A stretch of DNA of 64,000 bases from Diaphorobacter ruginosibacter (GCF_014395975.1 NZ_CP060714.1:4871001-4935000), one strand, 5' to 3'. Numbered from the stretch's first letter, positions 40,716 through 50,762 are shown. Notes: generated by a model not told the origin, from the letters alone. Made by a program: numbers and translations.

Positions 40716-42550
40716 ACCTGAATCTGTTTTCCTCGCAGCCGGCCTGGTGGCAGCGCGCCCGCGCGCAGGGGCTGGTGAGCGGCGACGCCCCGAATGCCTC
40801 GATCGATGAGGATCCGAACATCTTCGTGGTGGTGCTGGCACTGATCGGGGCCCTGGTCTGCACATTGCTGGTGGGCGCGTTCCTTTTCGCGCTGCTCGAT
40901 TCGGACTTCTGGTTCAGGAACCCCGCTGCCGTGGGGGTGAGCGTGCTGGGCATCGTCGGCGCGGGCGTGATGCTGCATCGCGCACGGGGCGTGTTCATCA
41001 CCTGCCTGGCGCTGGTACTCTGGGGTACCTTCATTGCGCTTCTCCTGCTGCGCATTGGCGACCAGATCGACCATGACGAGCGTCAGCTCTTCATGCTGTG
41101 CTCGGGGCTGGTGTTCGTGCTGCAACTGGTCGGTGCGTTTGTTGCGCGCGCGCTCTGGATCAAGCGCATCATGGGCTTCGTCTGTGCCGTCGCGCTGCAC
41201 TGGTTCCTCGCCACGGTCATGAGCAGCAGCCTGCTGCTGGTGGTTTTCGACGTGAGCAGCCTGCTGATGGTGGCCTGCTGGCTGTTCTTCATCCGCAAGG
41301 AGCCCGGCCTGCTGGCGGCGCGCGGGGCATCGCTGACGGGCTGGGCCGTGTTCCTCGACAGCGTCGCGGTGGCCCTGATCGGCATGATGGCGCTGAACTA
41401 TGTGGACGCGGGCCTTGGCGTGGGCCTGTCCCACAAGCTGCAGGGCCTGTGGGGCACGGACGTGACCGATATGCCGGAGTCGACGCTGCGGCTGATCGCC
41501 ACGGCGGGCCGCGTCTGGGCCGTGGCCCTGGTGCTGCTGGCCACGGGGCTGGTGCACGCCCACTGGAAGCGCGGCGGCATGGCGCAGCCGCAGACCCTGA
41601 TGACGCTGCTCGGGACCGGAGTGCTGCTCGCGGTCGCAGCCTGGTTCGCGCCCTCGCTCGGCATGCTGGCGCTCATGGCAGCCGGCGCGCTGATTGGCGG
41701 CCGCTGGCGCATCGCAGCGCTCTGCGGGGTGGCAGCCCTCTGGGCACTGTCTCAGTTCTATTACAGCCTGGCGTGGACGCTGGCGCAGAAAGGCCTGGGG
41801 CTTGCGCTGTTCGGCGCATTGCTGCTGGCCGGCCTGTATCTGCAGCGTCTTCTCGCGGCCCGCAAGGCCGCCGTCGATGCCGGGGCGCAGGCCGATGTGA
41901 TGCTGCCGCCACTGGCCGCCTGGTCGCGCACGCGCCTGCTGTGCCTGATTGCCGGCGCGTTGCTGATCTTCGGCCTGGTGAACTGGGACGTGCGCGGCAA
42001 GGAACAGGTCATCGAGCATGGCCAGCCCGTGCTGGTCAGGCTGGTGCCGGTCGATCCGCGCTCCCTGATGCAGGGCGACTACATGGCGCTGCGCTTCGAT
42101 CTGCCGGCGGAAGTGCGCGAGGGCCTGGAGAACACGCTTGCCCCAACCGCCCTGGTGGAGGCAAGCCTGGATGACAAGGGGCGTGCCACGGTGCTGGGGC
42201 TCGCGCGGCCGAACGTGGCACCCGGGCAGGGCCGGATCCTCCTGCCGCTCAAGCGCCTCAAGGGCTCCTGGGTGCTGGTGACCGACGCCTTCTTCTTCCC
42301 CGAGGGCCAGGGCCGTGTCTTCGAGCACGCCTCGTATGGTGATTTTCGCGTGCTGCCCGATGGGCGTGCGCTGCTGGTCGGACTGGCGGATGCGGACGGC
42401 CAGGCGATCGAGATGCCGCGCGGTCCCCGGGTCCCGCTAGAGGAGGAGACCGAGGCGATGGAGGAGCCCGCAGCCGTCGCGCCGGTCGCGCCCGAGGTGG
42501 CGCCGGCCGTGCCGGAGGCCGAGCCTGCGGCCCCCTCCGGGCGGAAGTAG
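40712..42550 (+). CDS. DUF4401-GDYXXLXY fusion membrane protein
   Basis: 612 residues. Residues 1 to about 400 hold ten or so membrane helices of the DUF4401 type, beginning FFSSQPAWWQRAR-like (LFSSQPAWWQRARAQGLVSG). The C-terminal part has one more helix, then a periplasmic domain with LRLVPVDPRSLMQGDYMALRF-type signature (QGDYMALRF is GDYxxLxF). In many genomes these are two adjacent genes; here they are one. A Glu/Pro/Ala tail (from about 570) is low complexity. The function is unknown. Translationally coupled to the DUF2157 gene. Confidence 0.88.
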   Translation: MNLNLFSSQPAWWQRARAQGLVSGDAPNASIDEDPNIFVVVLALIGALVCTLLVGAFLFALLDSDFWFRNPAAVGVSVLGIVGAGVMLHRARGVFITCLALVLWGTFIALLLLRIGDQIDHDERQLFMLCSGLVFVLQLVGAFVARALWIKRIMGFVCAVALHWFLATVMSSSLLLVVFDVSSLLMVACWLFFIRKEPGLLAARGASLTGWAVFLDSVAVALIGMMALNYVDAGLGVGLSHKLQGLWGTDVTDMPESTLRLIATAGRVWAVALVLLATGLVHAHWKRGGMAQPQTLMTLLGTGVLLAVAAWFAPSLGMLALMAAGALIGGRWRIAALCGVAALWALSQFYYSLAWTLAQKGLGLALFGALLLAGLYLQRLLAARKAAVDAGAQADVMLPPLAAWSRTRLLCLIAGALLIFGLVNWDVRGKEQVIEHGQPVLVRLVPVDPRSLMQGDYMALRFDLPAEVREGLENTLAPTALVEASLDDKGRATVLGLARPNVAPGQGRILLPLKRLKGSWVLVTDAFFFPEGQGRVFEHASYGDFRVLPDGRALLVGLADADGQAIEMPRGPRVPLEEETEAMEEPAAVAPVAPEVAPAVPEAEPAAPSGRK

Positions 42551-42558
42551 CCCATCCT

Positions 42559-43830
42559 CTACTGCGACAGCGCGCCCACCTCGTTCTGTCGCAGTCCCAG
42601 CTTCACGTCATGGCCCGACGGATTCTGAAACGCCTGCAGCCCGAATTCGGGCAGGATCGCCATCAGGTGGTCGAAGAGGTCGCCCTGGATGCCCTCATAT
42701 TCCACCCACGCGGTGGTCGCGGTGAAGGCATAGATCTCGAGGGGCGTGCCGTTGGTGGTGCTTTCCATCATGCGGGCCATGAGGGTCATGTCCTTGCGCA
42801 GGCGTGGATGGGCCCGGAGGTAGGCATTCACGTAGGCGCGGAAGGTGCCGATGTTGGTGAGCTTGCGCAGGTTCACGACCTCCTCCGCCATGTCGGGGGC
42901 CTTGCGCGCGAAGTCGCTGTTGTATTCACCGATTTCCTGCGTCTTGCTCTCGAGGTAGGGTTTCAGCAGTGCGATCTGCGAGAGCTCGTGGATCTCGGTG
43001 TCGGTGAGAAAGCGCACCGTCGCGTTGTCGATGAGGATGCTGCGCTTGATGCGTCGCCCGCCGGACTCCGACATGCCGCGCCAGTTCTTGAAGCTCTCGC
43101 TCATCAGCCGCCAGGTGGGAATGGTGGTGATGGTGTTGTCCCAGTTGCGGATCTTGACGGTGTTCAGCGCCATGTCCACCACCGCGCCATCCGCGCCCAC
43201 CTGGTCCATCTGCAGCCAGTCGCCCACGCGCAGCATGTCGTTGCCCGTGAGCTGCACGCCCGCGGTGAACGAGAGGATTGTGTCCTTGAACACCAGCATC
43301 AGCACGGCCGACATCGCGCCCAGGCCCGAGAGCAGGATCAGCGGCGAGCGGTCGATGAGCGCGCCGACCATGACGATGCCCACGATCAGAAAGGTGACCA
43401 GCTTGCCGAGCTGCACGTAGCTCTTGAGCGAGCGCGTCTGGGGCCGGGTGCTGAGCGCCTGGGCGTTGTGGTCCTGGATCGCATCGAGCACCGCCACGAC
43501 CACGCGCCCGATCGCCAGCACCGTGCAGGCCACGGCCACGTTGTGGATGATGTTCAGCACCACCGAAGACAGGTGCGGCACGGCGAACACGCCCACCTGG
43601 AACACCAGCGAAGGCACGATCTGCGCAACCCGCCTGAGCACGCGCCTGTCCATCAGGTTCTGCAGCCCGCCATCGGGCAGGCTGCCTGCCACGCGCGGCA
43701 CCACGTTCAACAGGACGAGACGCGTGATGAAACGCAGCACATACGCGAAGACCGCGAGCACGGCCAGGCCGATGGCGCTCTGCATCCATGGATCGAGGTG
43801 GCTGATGGTGTCGTAATACTCGGAAAGCAC
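42559..43830 (-). CDS. Mechanosensitive ion channel, YbdG/MscM-like
   Basis: 423 residues. Four to five N-terminal helices, then the MscS pore and beta domain: LLSGLGAMSAVLMLVFKDTILSF, GDWLQMDQVGADGAVVDM, and VKIRNWDNTITTIPTWRLMS. The conserved W-D-N-T-I-T-IP segment and long C-terminal domain match the YbdG branch, which responds weakly to osmotic down-shock. Convergent with the fusion gene before it and divergent from leuS. Confidence 0.92.
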   Translation of the reverse strand: MLSEYYDTISHLDPWMQSAIGLAVLAVFAYVLRFITRLVLLNVVPRVAGSLPDGGLQNLMDRRVLRRVAQIVPSLVFQVGVFAVPHLSSVVLNIIHNVAVACTVLAIGRVVVAVLDAIQDHNAQALSTRPQTRSLKSYVQLGKLVTFLIVGIVMVGALIDRSPLILLSGLGAMSAVLMLVFKDTILSFTAGVQLTGNDMLRVGDWLQMDQVGADGAVVDMALNTVKIRNWDNTITTIPTWRLMSESFKNWRGMSESGGRRIKRSILIDNATVRFLTDTEIHELSQIALLKPYLESKTQEIGEYNSDFARKAPDMAEEVVNLRKLTNIGTFRAYVNAYLRAHPRLRKDMTLMARMMESTTNGTPLEIYAFTATTAWVEYEGIQGDLFDHLMAILPEFGLQAFQNPSGHDVKLGLRQNEVGALSQ

Positions 43831-44159
43831 GGGTTCACACTCCTTGTGGTGGCTTCGGGGGTGAAAGATGGGATCGTCGGGCGAGGCTGTCGCCCGCGTG
43901 GGGCGGCCCGCTTTTGCTCCTTGATTGGGAGCGCGCGATCCATGTGTGACATGAGAAATGCCGGAAAGATCCCTCTATTTTCGCATGCCCTGTCTTGACC
44001 ATGCCCACCGCCGGGTGCTTGGGCGGGGGTGTCGAGGTCCGGTGCGGGCCGTGTAACGGAGCCGAAAACCGGGGTTCAGGCAAACGCCTACAATCTTCGA
44101 CCATTCGGTTCGCGTCAACCCTTGGGCATTGCGGCCGCGTTTCTTCCCATTCGAGTTCC
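43831..44159. other. Gene-free mscS-leuS divergent region
   Basis: 329 bp without a gene. TACAAT near 44090 is a plausible -10 for leuS, about 65 bp before its start. I see no T-box or other tRNA-type control element. Confidence 0.5.
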
Positions 44160-46832
44160 ATGCAAGACAAATACAACCACGCCGAGGTCGAGCGCGCCGC
44201 GCAAGGCCACTGGACCGCCAACGACGCCTATCGCGTGACCGAGGACGCTTCCAAGCAGAAGTTCTATGCCTGCTCCATGCTGCCGTACCCGAGCGGCAAG
44301 CTGCACATGGGCCACGTGCGCAACTACACGATCAACGACATGCTCACGCGCCAGCTGCGCATGAAGGGCTTCAACGTGCTGATGCCCATGGGTTGGGACG
44401 CGTTCGGCCTGCCGGCGGAGAATGCGGCGCTCAAGAACAAGGTGCCCCCGGCCAAGTGGACGTACGAGAACATTGCCTACATGAAGGGCCAGATGCAGGC
44501 CATGGGCCTCGCGATCGACTGGAGCCGCGAAGTCGCCACCTGCGATCCCGAGTATTACAAGTGGAACCAGTGGCTGTTCCTCAAGATGCTGGAGAAGGGC
44601 ATTGCCTACCGCAAGACCCAGGTCGTGAACTGGGACCCGGTGGACCAGACCGTGCTCGCGAATGAGCAGGTGATCGACGGCCGCGGCTGGCGCACCGGCG
44701 CACTGGTGGAAAAGCGCGAGATCCCCGGCTACTACCTCGCCATCACCGACTACGCGCAGGAGCTGCTCGACCACGTGCAGATCGGCAATGAGAAGGCCAC
44801 GCTGACCGGCTGGCCCGACAAGGTGCGCCTGATGCAGGAAAACTGGATCGGCAAGTCCGCGGGCGTGCGCTTCGCATTCACGCACGACATCCGGGGAGCG
44901 GACGGCCAGCTGATCCAGGACGGCCGGATGTACGTCTTCACGACGCGTGCCGACACCATCATGGGCGTGACGTTCTGTGCCGTGGCGCCCGAGCATCCGC
45001 TCGCGCAGCATGCGGCACAGTCCCACCCCGGGCTTGCGGCCTTCATCGAGGAATGCAAGAAGGGCGGCACGACCGAGGCGGAACTTGCCGTCAAGGAAAA
45101 GGAAGGCCTGCCGACGGGCCTGTTCGTCACGCACCCGATCACCGGCAAGCAGGTGGAAGTGTGGGTGGGCAACTACGTGCTGATGAGCTACGGCGACGGC
45201 GCCGTGATGGGCGTGCCCGCGCACGACGAGCGTGACTTCGCGTTCGCGCTCAAGTACCAGTTGCCGATCCGGCAGGTGGTGGCCGTGGAGGGCGAGACCT
45301 ACGACGCCACCCAGTGGCATGACTGGTATGGCGACAAGGAGCGCGGCATCACCATCCATTCCGGCGAGTTCGACGGCATGGGCCACAAGGACGCCGTCGC
45401 AGCCGTCGCGAAGGTGCTCGAATCCAAGGGCCTGGGCGAGCTCAAGACCACCTGGCGCCTGCGCGACTGGGGCATCAGCCGCCAGCGCTACTGGGGCACG
45501 CCGATCCCGATCATCCACTGCGAGGACTGCGGCCCGCAGCCCGTGCCCGAGAAGGACCTGCCGGTCGTGCTGCCGCAGGACCTGGTGCCCGATGGCTCCG
45601 GCAACCCGCTCGTCAAGAGCGAGGCCTTCCACGCCGGCGTGGTCTGCCCTTGCTGCGGCAAGAGCGCGCGCCGTGAGACCGACACCATGGACACCTTCGT
45701 GGATTCGTCGTGGTACTTCATGCGCTATTGCGATGCGAAGAACAGCGAGCAGATGGTGGCCGGCGGCTCCGACTACTGGATGCCCATGGACCAGTACATC
45801 GGCGGTATCGAGCACGCGATTCTTCACCTGCTCTATGCGCGTTTCTGGACCAAGGTGATGCGCGACATGGGCCTCGTGAAGATTGACGAGCCCTTCACGA
45901 AGCTGCTCACGCAAGGCATGGTGCTGCGCGGCGCGTTCTCGCAAAAGGCCGAGAGCGGCGCGAAGGTCTATTACTGGGAAAAGGACGTCGACGTCATCAA
46001 GAACGAGAACGACGTGGTGATCGGCGGCACGCTCAAGGCCGACGGCTCCAGGCTCGACTACGAGATGACCACCATGTCCAAGTCGAAGAACAACGGCGTG
46101 GACCCGCAGGACCTCATCGAGAAGTACGGCGCCGACACCGCGCGCCTGTACACCATGTTCACCTCGCCGCCCGAGCTCACGCTGGAGTGGAACGAGTTCG
46201 CCGTGGAAGGCAGCTACCGCTTCCTGCGCCGCGTGTACAACTTTGGCGCCAAGCTGGCGGGTGCTGAGTTTGACGCTGCACGCGCCAAGGCCACGGCCAG
46301 GAACGGCGTGGCAGGGGTCAGCTTCGGCAAGGAAGCCAAGGCGCTGCGCCTCGAAATCCACACCGTGCTCAAGCAGGTGGATTACGACTACCAGCGCATG
46401 CAGTACAACACCGTGGTCTCCGGCGCGATGAAGATGATCAACGCGCTCGAGGACTTCAAGGCGCTCGACAGCGAAGGCGGCCGCGAGGCCGTGGTCGAAT
46501 GCTTCGGCATCCTGGTCCGCGCGCTGTACCCCGCAACGCCGCACCTCGGTCACGCATTGTGGAGCGAACTGGGCTACGCCAAGGCTCAAGGCGATCTGCT
46601 CGACACCTCGTGGCCCGAAGTCGATCCACAGGCGCTGGTGCAAGATGAGATCGAACTCATGCTGCAAGTGAACGGCAAGCTGCGCGGCTCCATCGTCGTG
46701 GCCGCCGGTGCCGACAAGGCCACCATCGAAGCCGCTGCCTTGGCCAACGAGGAATACCAGAAGTTCGCCGAAGGCAAGGCCCCGAAGAAGATCATCGTGG
46801 TGCCGGGTCGCCTGGTCAACGTGGTCGTCTGA
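44160..46832 (+). CDS. leuS: Leucyl-tRNA synthetase
   Basis: 890 residues from ATG 44160 (MQDKYNHAEV). Class I signatures HMGH in SGKLHMGHVRNY and KMSKS as TMSKSKNNGVDP are present. The CP1 editing domain (TTRADTIMGVTFCAVAPEHP) and a C-terminal domain are intact. It charges tRNA-Leu. It leads a leuS-lptE-holA run, as in most proteobacteria. Confidence 0.97.
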   Translation: MQDKYNHAEVERAAQGHWTANDAYRVTEDASKQKFYACSMLPYPSGKLHMGHVRNYTINDMLTRQLRMKGFNVLMPMGWDAFGLPAENAALKNKVPPAKWTYENIAYMKGQMQAMGLAIDWSREVATCDPEYYKWNQWLFLKMLEKGIAYRKTQVVNWDPVDQTVLANEQVIDGRGWRTGALVEKREIPGYYLAITDYAQELLDHVQIGNEKATLTGWPDKVRLMQENWIGKSAGVRFAFTHDIRGADGQLIQDGRMYVFTTRADTIMGVTFCAVAPEHPLAQHAAQSHPGLAAFIEECKKGGTTEAELAVKEKEGLPTGLFVTHPITGKQVEVWVGNYVLMSYGDGAVMGVPAHDERDFAFALKYQLPIRQVVAVEGETYDATQWHDWYGDKERGITIHSGEFDGMGHKDAVAAVAKVLESKGLGELKTTWRLRDWGISRQRYWGTPIPIIHCEDCGPQPVPEKDLPVVLPQDLVPDGSGNPLVKSEAFHAGVVCPCCGKSARRETDTMDTFVDSSWYFMRYCDAKNSEQMVAGGSDYWMPMDQYIGGIEHAILHLLYARFWTKVMRDMGLVKIDEPFTKLLTQGMVLRGAFSQKAESGAKVYYWEKDVDVIKNENDVVIGGTLKADGSRLDYEMTTMSKSKNNGVDPQDLIEKYGADTARLYTMFTSPPELTLEWNEFAVEGSYRFLRRVYNFGAKLAGAEFDAARAKATARNGVAGVSFGKEAKALRLEIHTVLKQVDYDYQRMQYNTVVSGAMKMINALEDFKALDSEGGREAVVECFGILVRALYPATPHLGHALWSELGYAKAQGDLLDTSWPEVDPQALVQDEIELMLQVNGKLRGSIVVAAGADKATIEAAALANEEYQKFAEGKAPKKIIVVPGRLVNVVV

Positions 46833-46871
46833 CGGCGAAGCGGCCCAGTCACGCAGGAGATGCCAAGCACC

Positions 46872-47387
46872 ATGATGCAAAAACGTACCGTTCTCACCAT
46901 GTTCGCTGCCGTGCCGCTGCTGGCGGCATGCGGCTTTCGCCTGCGTGGCGCGCCCGATTTCAGCTTCAAGTCGATCTATGTGAAGTCGCAGCCCGGCTCG
47001 CAGATGTCGCGCGAGCTGATCCGCACGCTCAAGGGAGCGGGCGGCAACATCACGGTGATCACCGAGCCCGAGCGCATCACGGAGGCCGAGGTGGTCTGCA
47101 ACATCCTCTCGGAAGCCCGCGAACGCGTGGTGGTCGGCCTGAACGCCTCGGGCCAGGTGCGCGAGCTGCAACTGCGGCTGCGCATCCACTTCTCGCTGAC
47201 GGGCCCGCAGGGGCAGGAGTACATCACCAACACCGAATTGCTGCAGCAGCGCGACGTGAGTTACAACGAATCGATCGCGCTGTCCAAGGAGGGTGAAGAG
47301 GCCATGCTCTACAAGAACATGCAGACCGATCTGGTGCAGCAGCTCATGCGCCGCCTCGCCAAGGTCAAGCTGATCCCCGTGTCCTGA
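46872..47387 (+). CDS. lptE: LPS-assembly lipoprotein LptE
   Basis: 171 residues from ATG 46872; the in-frame ATG at 46860 abuts AGGAG with no spacing and is unlikely, and ATG 46875 is also possible. Lipobox LAAC gives Cys20, followed by the family mark GFRLRGAPDF. LptE plugs the LptD barrel that inserts lipopolysaccharide in the outer membrane. It lies between leuS and holA on the same strand. Confidence 0.93.
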   Translation: MMQKRTVLTMFAAVPLLAACGFRLRGAPDFSFKSIYVKSQPGSQMSRELIRTLKGAGGNITVITEPERITEAEVVCNILSEARERVVVGLNASGQVRELQLRLRIHFSLTGPQGQEYITNTELLQQRDVSYNESIALSKEGEEAMLYKNMQTDLVQQLMRRLAKVKLIPVS

Positions 47388-47404
47388 TCGCCCGGGACGA
47401 ACGC

Positions 47405-48457
47405 ATGCAAGTCGCCCTGAACCAGCTCGCCGGACATCTGCAAAAAGGCCTGAAGCCGCTGTACGTGCTGCACGGTGACGAGCCGCTTCTGCAGCAGGAG
47501 GCGGTCGACGCCATACGTGCGGCAGCGCGTGCGCAGGGGTACTCCGAGCGCAGCAGCTTCACCGTGCAGGGAGCGCATTTCGACTGGAGCAGCGTGCTTG
47601 CGGCCGGTGGCTCGCTCTCGCTGTTCGCGGACAAGCAGATCATCGAAATCCGTGTTTCCTCCGGCAAGCCCGGCAAGGACGGCGGCGCAGCGCTGCAACA
47701 GATCGCGCAGGAGTCTGCAGGCAACGAAGGCACGCTCACCATCGTGATGCTGCCGCGTCTGGACAAGGCCACGAAGACCGGTGCATGGTTCAGTGCGCTG
47801 GAGTCCGCGGGCATCAGCATCCAGATCGATCCGGTCGAGCGCGGTGCGCTGCCGCAGTGGATCGCGCAGCGCCTGGCCAGCCAGGGCCAGCGCGTGGTCG
47901 CAGGCGAGGAGGGCCAGCGCACGTTGGCCTTCTTTGCCGATCGCGTGGAGGGCAACCTGCTTGCCGCGCACCAGGAAATCCAGAAGCTCGCGCTGCTGTA
48001 TCCGCAGGGCGAGCTCACCTGGTCACAGGTGGAGCAGGCCGTGCTCAACGTCGCGCGCTACGACGTCTTCAAGCTCTCCGAGGCCGTGCTCTCCGGCAAC
48101 GTCGCCCGCATGCAGCGCATGATGGACGGCCTGCAGGCCGAAGGCGAGGCCGAGGTGCTGGTGCACTGGGCGCTGGCCGAGGACATCCGCTCGCTGAAGC
48201 GCGTGAAAGACGCGATGAATGCCGGCAAGCCCCTGCCCATGGCGCTGCGCGAAAACCGCATCTGGGGGCCGAAGGAGCGCCTGTTCGAGCGCATCCTGCC
48301 GAACGTGGGAGATGCCGCGCTGGCGCGGCTGCTGCAGTCGGCGCACACGGTGGACGGCATCGTCAAGGGCCTGAAGCAACCCGACTGGCCGCAGAACGGC
48401 TGGCTGGCACTGCAGCGCCTGGGGCTGCAGCTGTGCAAGACCTGCGGGGCGCGCTGA
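47405..48457 (+). CDS. holA: DNA polymerase III subunit delta
   Basis: 350 residues. LYVLHGDEPLLQQEAVDAIR is the delta N-terminus, and RYDVFKLSEAVLSGN with LVHWALAEDIRSL marks the clamp-loader middle domain. Delta opens the sliding clamp in the DnaX complex. It ends the leuS-lptE-holA run with 17 bp after lptE. A probable psi subunit of the same complex is encoded at 20945-21739. Confidence 0.95.
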   Translation: MQVALNQLAGHLQKGLKPLYVLHGDEPLLQQEAVDAIRAAARAQGYSERSSFTVQGAHFDWSSVLAAGGSLSLFADKQIIEIRVSSGKPGKDGGAALQQIAQESAGNEGTLTIVMLPRLDKATKTGAWFSALESAGISIQIDPVERGALPQWIAQRLASQGQRVVAGEEGQRTLAFFADRVEGNLLAAHQEIQKLALLYPQGELTWSQVEQAVLNVARYDVFKLSEAVLSGNVARMQRMMDGLQAEGEAEVLVHWALAEDIRSLKRVKDAMNAGKPLPMALRENRIWGPKERLFERILPNVGDAALARLLQSAHTVDGIVKGLKQPDWPQNGWLALQRLGLQLCKTCGAR

Positions 48458-48505
48458 CGGCGGAACGAAGCGGGGCCTGGTCGTGGCGCAGCCGGCAGGC
48501 GGCGG

Positions 48506-48949
48506 TTACTGCTCGGCAATCACATCGACAAACACCAGCGGCTCGACTCCCGTGGCGGTGAGCCCGTGCGATTCGCCCTTGCGCACGATGGTCACGTCAC
48601 CGGCCTTCACGGGCACGTCCTTGCCATCCTTGTCCTTGAAGATGCCGGTGCCCGAGATGATGATGTACGTGTCTTCGTTCGTCGTGTGCTTGTGGTAGCC
48701 GATGGAGTCGCCCGGCTTCAGCGTGAGCCAGCTGATCTCCTTGATCGCCTCGTCCTTCTTCGGCATGTCGCGCGTGAACGCATATTCCCCGTGCAGCACA
48801 CCCTTGCCTCCTGCTGCCTCCTTCTTTTCGGCCTTGATCATGCTTTCGCGCGGATAGACCTCGGCATGGACGAAGCTGGTGGCGGTCAGCAGGGCCAATG
48901 CCGTGAACGAAGTGAATCCGGGGATCCTGGTGAACGGGTTGCTGCGCAT
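48506..48949 (-). CDS. Secreted cupin-domain protein
   Basis: 147 residues from the ATG at 48949, preceded by AAGGGCG. An N-terminal signal peptide (FTALALLTATSFVHA) suggests export. The single cupin shows GYHKHTTNEDTYIIISGTG and AGDVTIVRKGESHGLTATG with the metal-binding His pairs. Function unknown; cupins of this size are often small-molecule isomerases or dioxygenases, or binding proteins. It lies downstream of phnE on the same strand, after a hairpin, so it may be only partly cotranscribed. Confidence 0.85.
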   Translation of the reverse strand: MRSNPFTRIPGFTSFTALALLTATSFVHAEVYPRESMIKAEKKEAAGGKGVLHGEYAFTRDMPKKDEAIKEISWLTLKPGDSIGYHKHTTNEDTYIIISGTGIFKDKDGKDVPVKAGDVTIVRKGESHGLTATGVEPLVFVDVIAEQ

Positions 48950-49011
48950 GATGGAAGACGCCCTTCTTTCTTGCTGGTGTGAATATTGTTCAGGACACGC
49001 CACCAACAGAA

Positions 49012-49042
49012 ATGCCGCGTCCGGGGGGCCGGAGCGCGGCAT
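49012..49042 (-). terminator. Terminator-like hairpin after the phn transporter operon
   Basis: ATGCCGCG and CGCGGCAT enclose TCCGG-GGGG-CCGGA with a single bulged base, a 13-bp stem. On the minus strand TTTCTGTT follows. It lies between the second phnE and the cupin gene. Confidence 0.65.
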
Positions 49043-49132
49043 GTGCTGAGTGGACGGAATTCACTATAGGCGAGGCCCGGGCTCTTCCATTTCGGGGTTT
49101 GTGCGGATGCGAGGTGGGGCGGCCCGCCTGTC

Positions 49133-49954
49133 TTACAGCACGCGCTTGCGGATCTGCAGCACGATGATTTCCGCCACCGCGACCACCACCAGCACGGTGA
49201 ACAGCACGAGCGCCACGCGGTCCCACTGGAACAGGTCGATGCAGGTGTTGAGCACGACGCCGATGCCGCCCGCGCCCACGAGGCCGAGCACGCCGGACTC
49301 GCGCACGTTGATGTCCCAGCGCAGCAGCGCCACCGACCAGAACGCGGGCTTGATCTGCGGCCAGTAGCCGTACCAGAGCTGCGCGAACTTGCCTGCGCCC
49401 GTGGCCTGCAGCGCCTCGATGGAGCCCTTGGGCGTCTGTTCCAGCGCCTCGCCGATCAGCTTGCCGACGAAGCCCACGGAGCGCAGCGCGATCGCGAACA
49501 TGCCGGCGAGCGGCCCGGGGCCGAAGATGGCGACGAACAGCATGGCCCAGACCAGCGAGTTCACCGAGCGGCTGGCCACCAGCAGAACGCGCGCGATGAA
49601 GTTCAGCGTCCTGCTCTTCGTGACGTTGGGCGCGACCATCACGCCGAGCGGCAGCGCGAGGAACAGCGACAGCACGGTGCCGAGCGTGGCCATGTGCAGC
49701 GTTTCGGTCAGGCCCTGCAGCACGTCAGGCTGGAAGTAGGCCCAGTCGATCGGCCACATGCGGCCGAGCATGTCGCCCATCTGCTCGGGCGCGTCATAGA
49801 GGAACTCGGGAATCACCTCGATGTAGCGCACCGATTGCACGATGGCCCATACGCAGAAGATCCACAGCACATAGCGGAGCATGCGCTGGCCGAAGGTGAA
49901 GCGTTCCCACTTCGCGGGTGCGGCGGGGTGGAGTGTCGGCGCTGCTTCAGACAT
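49133..49954 (-). CDS. phnE: Phosphonate/phosphite ABC transporter permease (second)
   Basis: 273 residues with six predicted membrane helices. The EAA loop that contacts the ATPase is visible as GKLIGEALEQTPKGSIEALQATGAG. Second of two PhnE-type permeases, overlapping the first by 8 bp, so they likely form a heterodimer. Part of phnD-phnC-phnE-phnE. Confidence 0.9.
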   Translation of the reverse strand: MSEAAPTLHPAAPAKWERFTFGQRMLRYVLWIFCVWAIVQSVRYIEVIPEFLYDAPEQMGDMLGRMWPIDWAYFQPDVLQGLTETLHMATLGTVLSLFLALPLGVMVAPNVTKSRTLNFIARVLLVASRSVNSLVWAMLFVAIFGPGPLAGMFAIALRSVGFVGKLIGEALEQTPKGSIEALQATGAGKFAQLWYGYWPQIKPAFWSVALLRWDINVRESGVLGLVGAGGIGVVLNTCIDLFQWDRVALVLFTVLVVVAVAEIIVLQIRKRVL

Positions 49955-50762
49955 GGAGGGCCTTTCGCACGGCGTTCACGATGAGTTCCCCGGCCACGAT
50001 GATCGCGATCACCGCGGCCAGGATCGTGCACACGAAGTTGTATTCATAGCGCAGGAAAGCGGCGAACAGCACGCCGCCGATGCCGCCCGCGCCGACGATG
50101 CCGACCATGGTGGAGTTGCGCAGGTTGGAGTCGAGCTGGTAGGTGGCGAAGCCCACGAAGCGGCTGATCACCTGCGGCAGCACGCCGAACAGCACCACGT
50201 TCATGAACGAGGCGCCGGTGGCCTTGATCGCCTCGATCGGCTTGGGCGAGATCTCCTCGATCGCATCGGCGAACAGCTTGCCGACGAAGCCGACGGTGGC
50301 CACGACCAGCGCCAGGATGCCGGCGAGCGGTCCGAAGCCGACGGCCTTCACGAACAGGATGGCGCTGATCACGGGATGCAGCGCACGGCACACGGCGATG
50401 AGCCCGCGGCCGAATGCCCGCAGCGGAGCCGGCGACATGTTCGAGGCGGACATCAGGCCCACGGGCAGGCTCAGCACGATGCCCACGGCGGTGGAGAGCA
50501 CGGCGATCTGCATGGTTTCCTTGAGGCCTTGCCAGAGCTCGTCCATCTTGCCCATCTGCGGCGGAAACATCATGCCGATGAACTTTGCCGCCGCCGACCA
50601 GCCGTTCGCAAGGCGCTCGCTGTTCACCCCCATGCTGGCCAGCGCCCAGGCGCAGTAGGCCAGCAGCGCGAGCAGGACGGTGCGCTGCTGCCAGCCCATG
50701 CTGAACGGCTTGCGCTGTGCCGGGCTTGCCGATGCGGTCGCGGTGGCGTGCCTGTCCGTCAT
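49947..50762 (-). CDS. phnE: Phosphonate/phosphite ABC transporter permease (first)
   Basis: 271 residues from the ATG at 50762 (MTDRHATA), which overlaps the phnC stop as ATGA; an ATG at 50771 is three codons upstream. Six helices and the EAA loop GKLFADAIEEISPKPIEAIKATGA. It forms the membrane channel with the second PhnE and is driven by PhnC. Confidence 0.9.
   Translation of the reverse strand: MTDRHATATASASPAQRKPFSMGWQQRTVLLALLAYCAWALASMGVNSERLANGWSAAAKFIGMMFPPQMGKMDELWQGLKETMQIAVLSTAVGIVLSLPVGLMSASNMSPAPLRAFGRGLIAVCRALHPVISAILFVKAVGFGPLAGILALVVATVGFVGKLFADAIEEISPKPIEAIKATGASFMNVVLFGVLPQVISRFVGFATYQLDSNLRNSTMVGIVGAGGIGGVLFAAFLRYEYNFVCTILAAVIAIIVAGELIVNAVRKALHV

Noticed and set aside
44115..47189. 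A 1024-codon minus-strand frame opposite leuS and lptE
   Set aside because: Shadow of leuS; no domain, His/Arg/Gly-rich, as expected for the complement of a high-GC gene.
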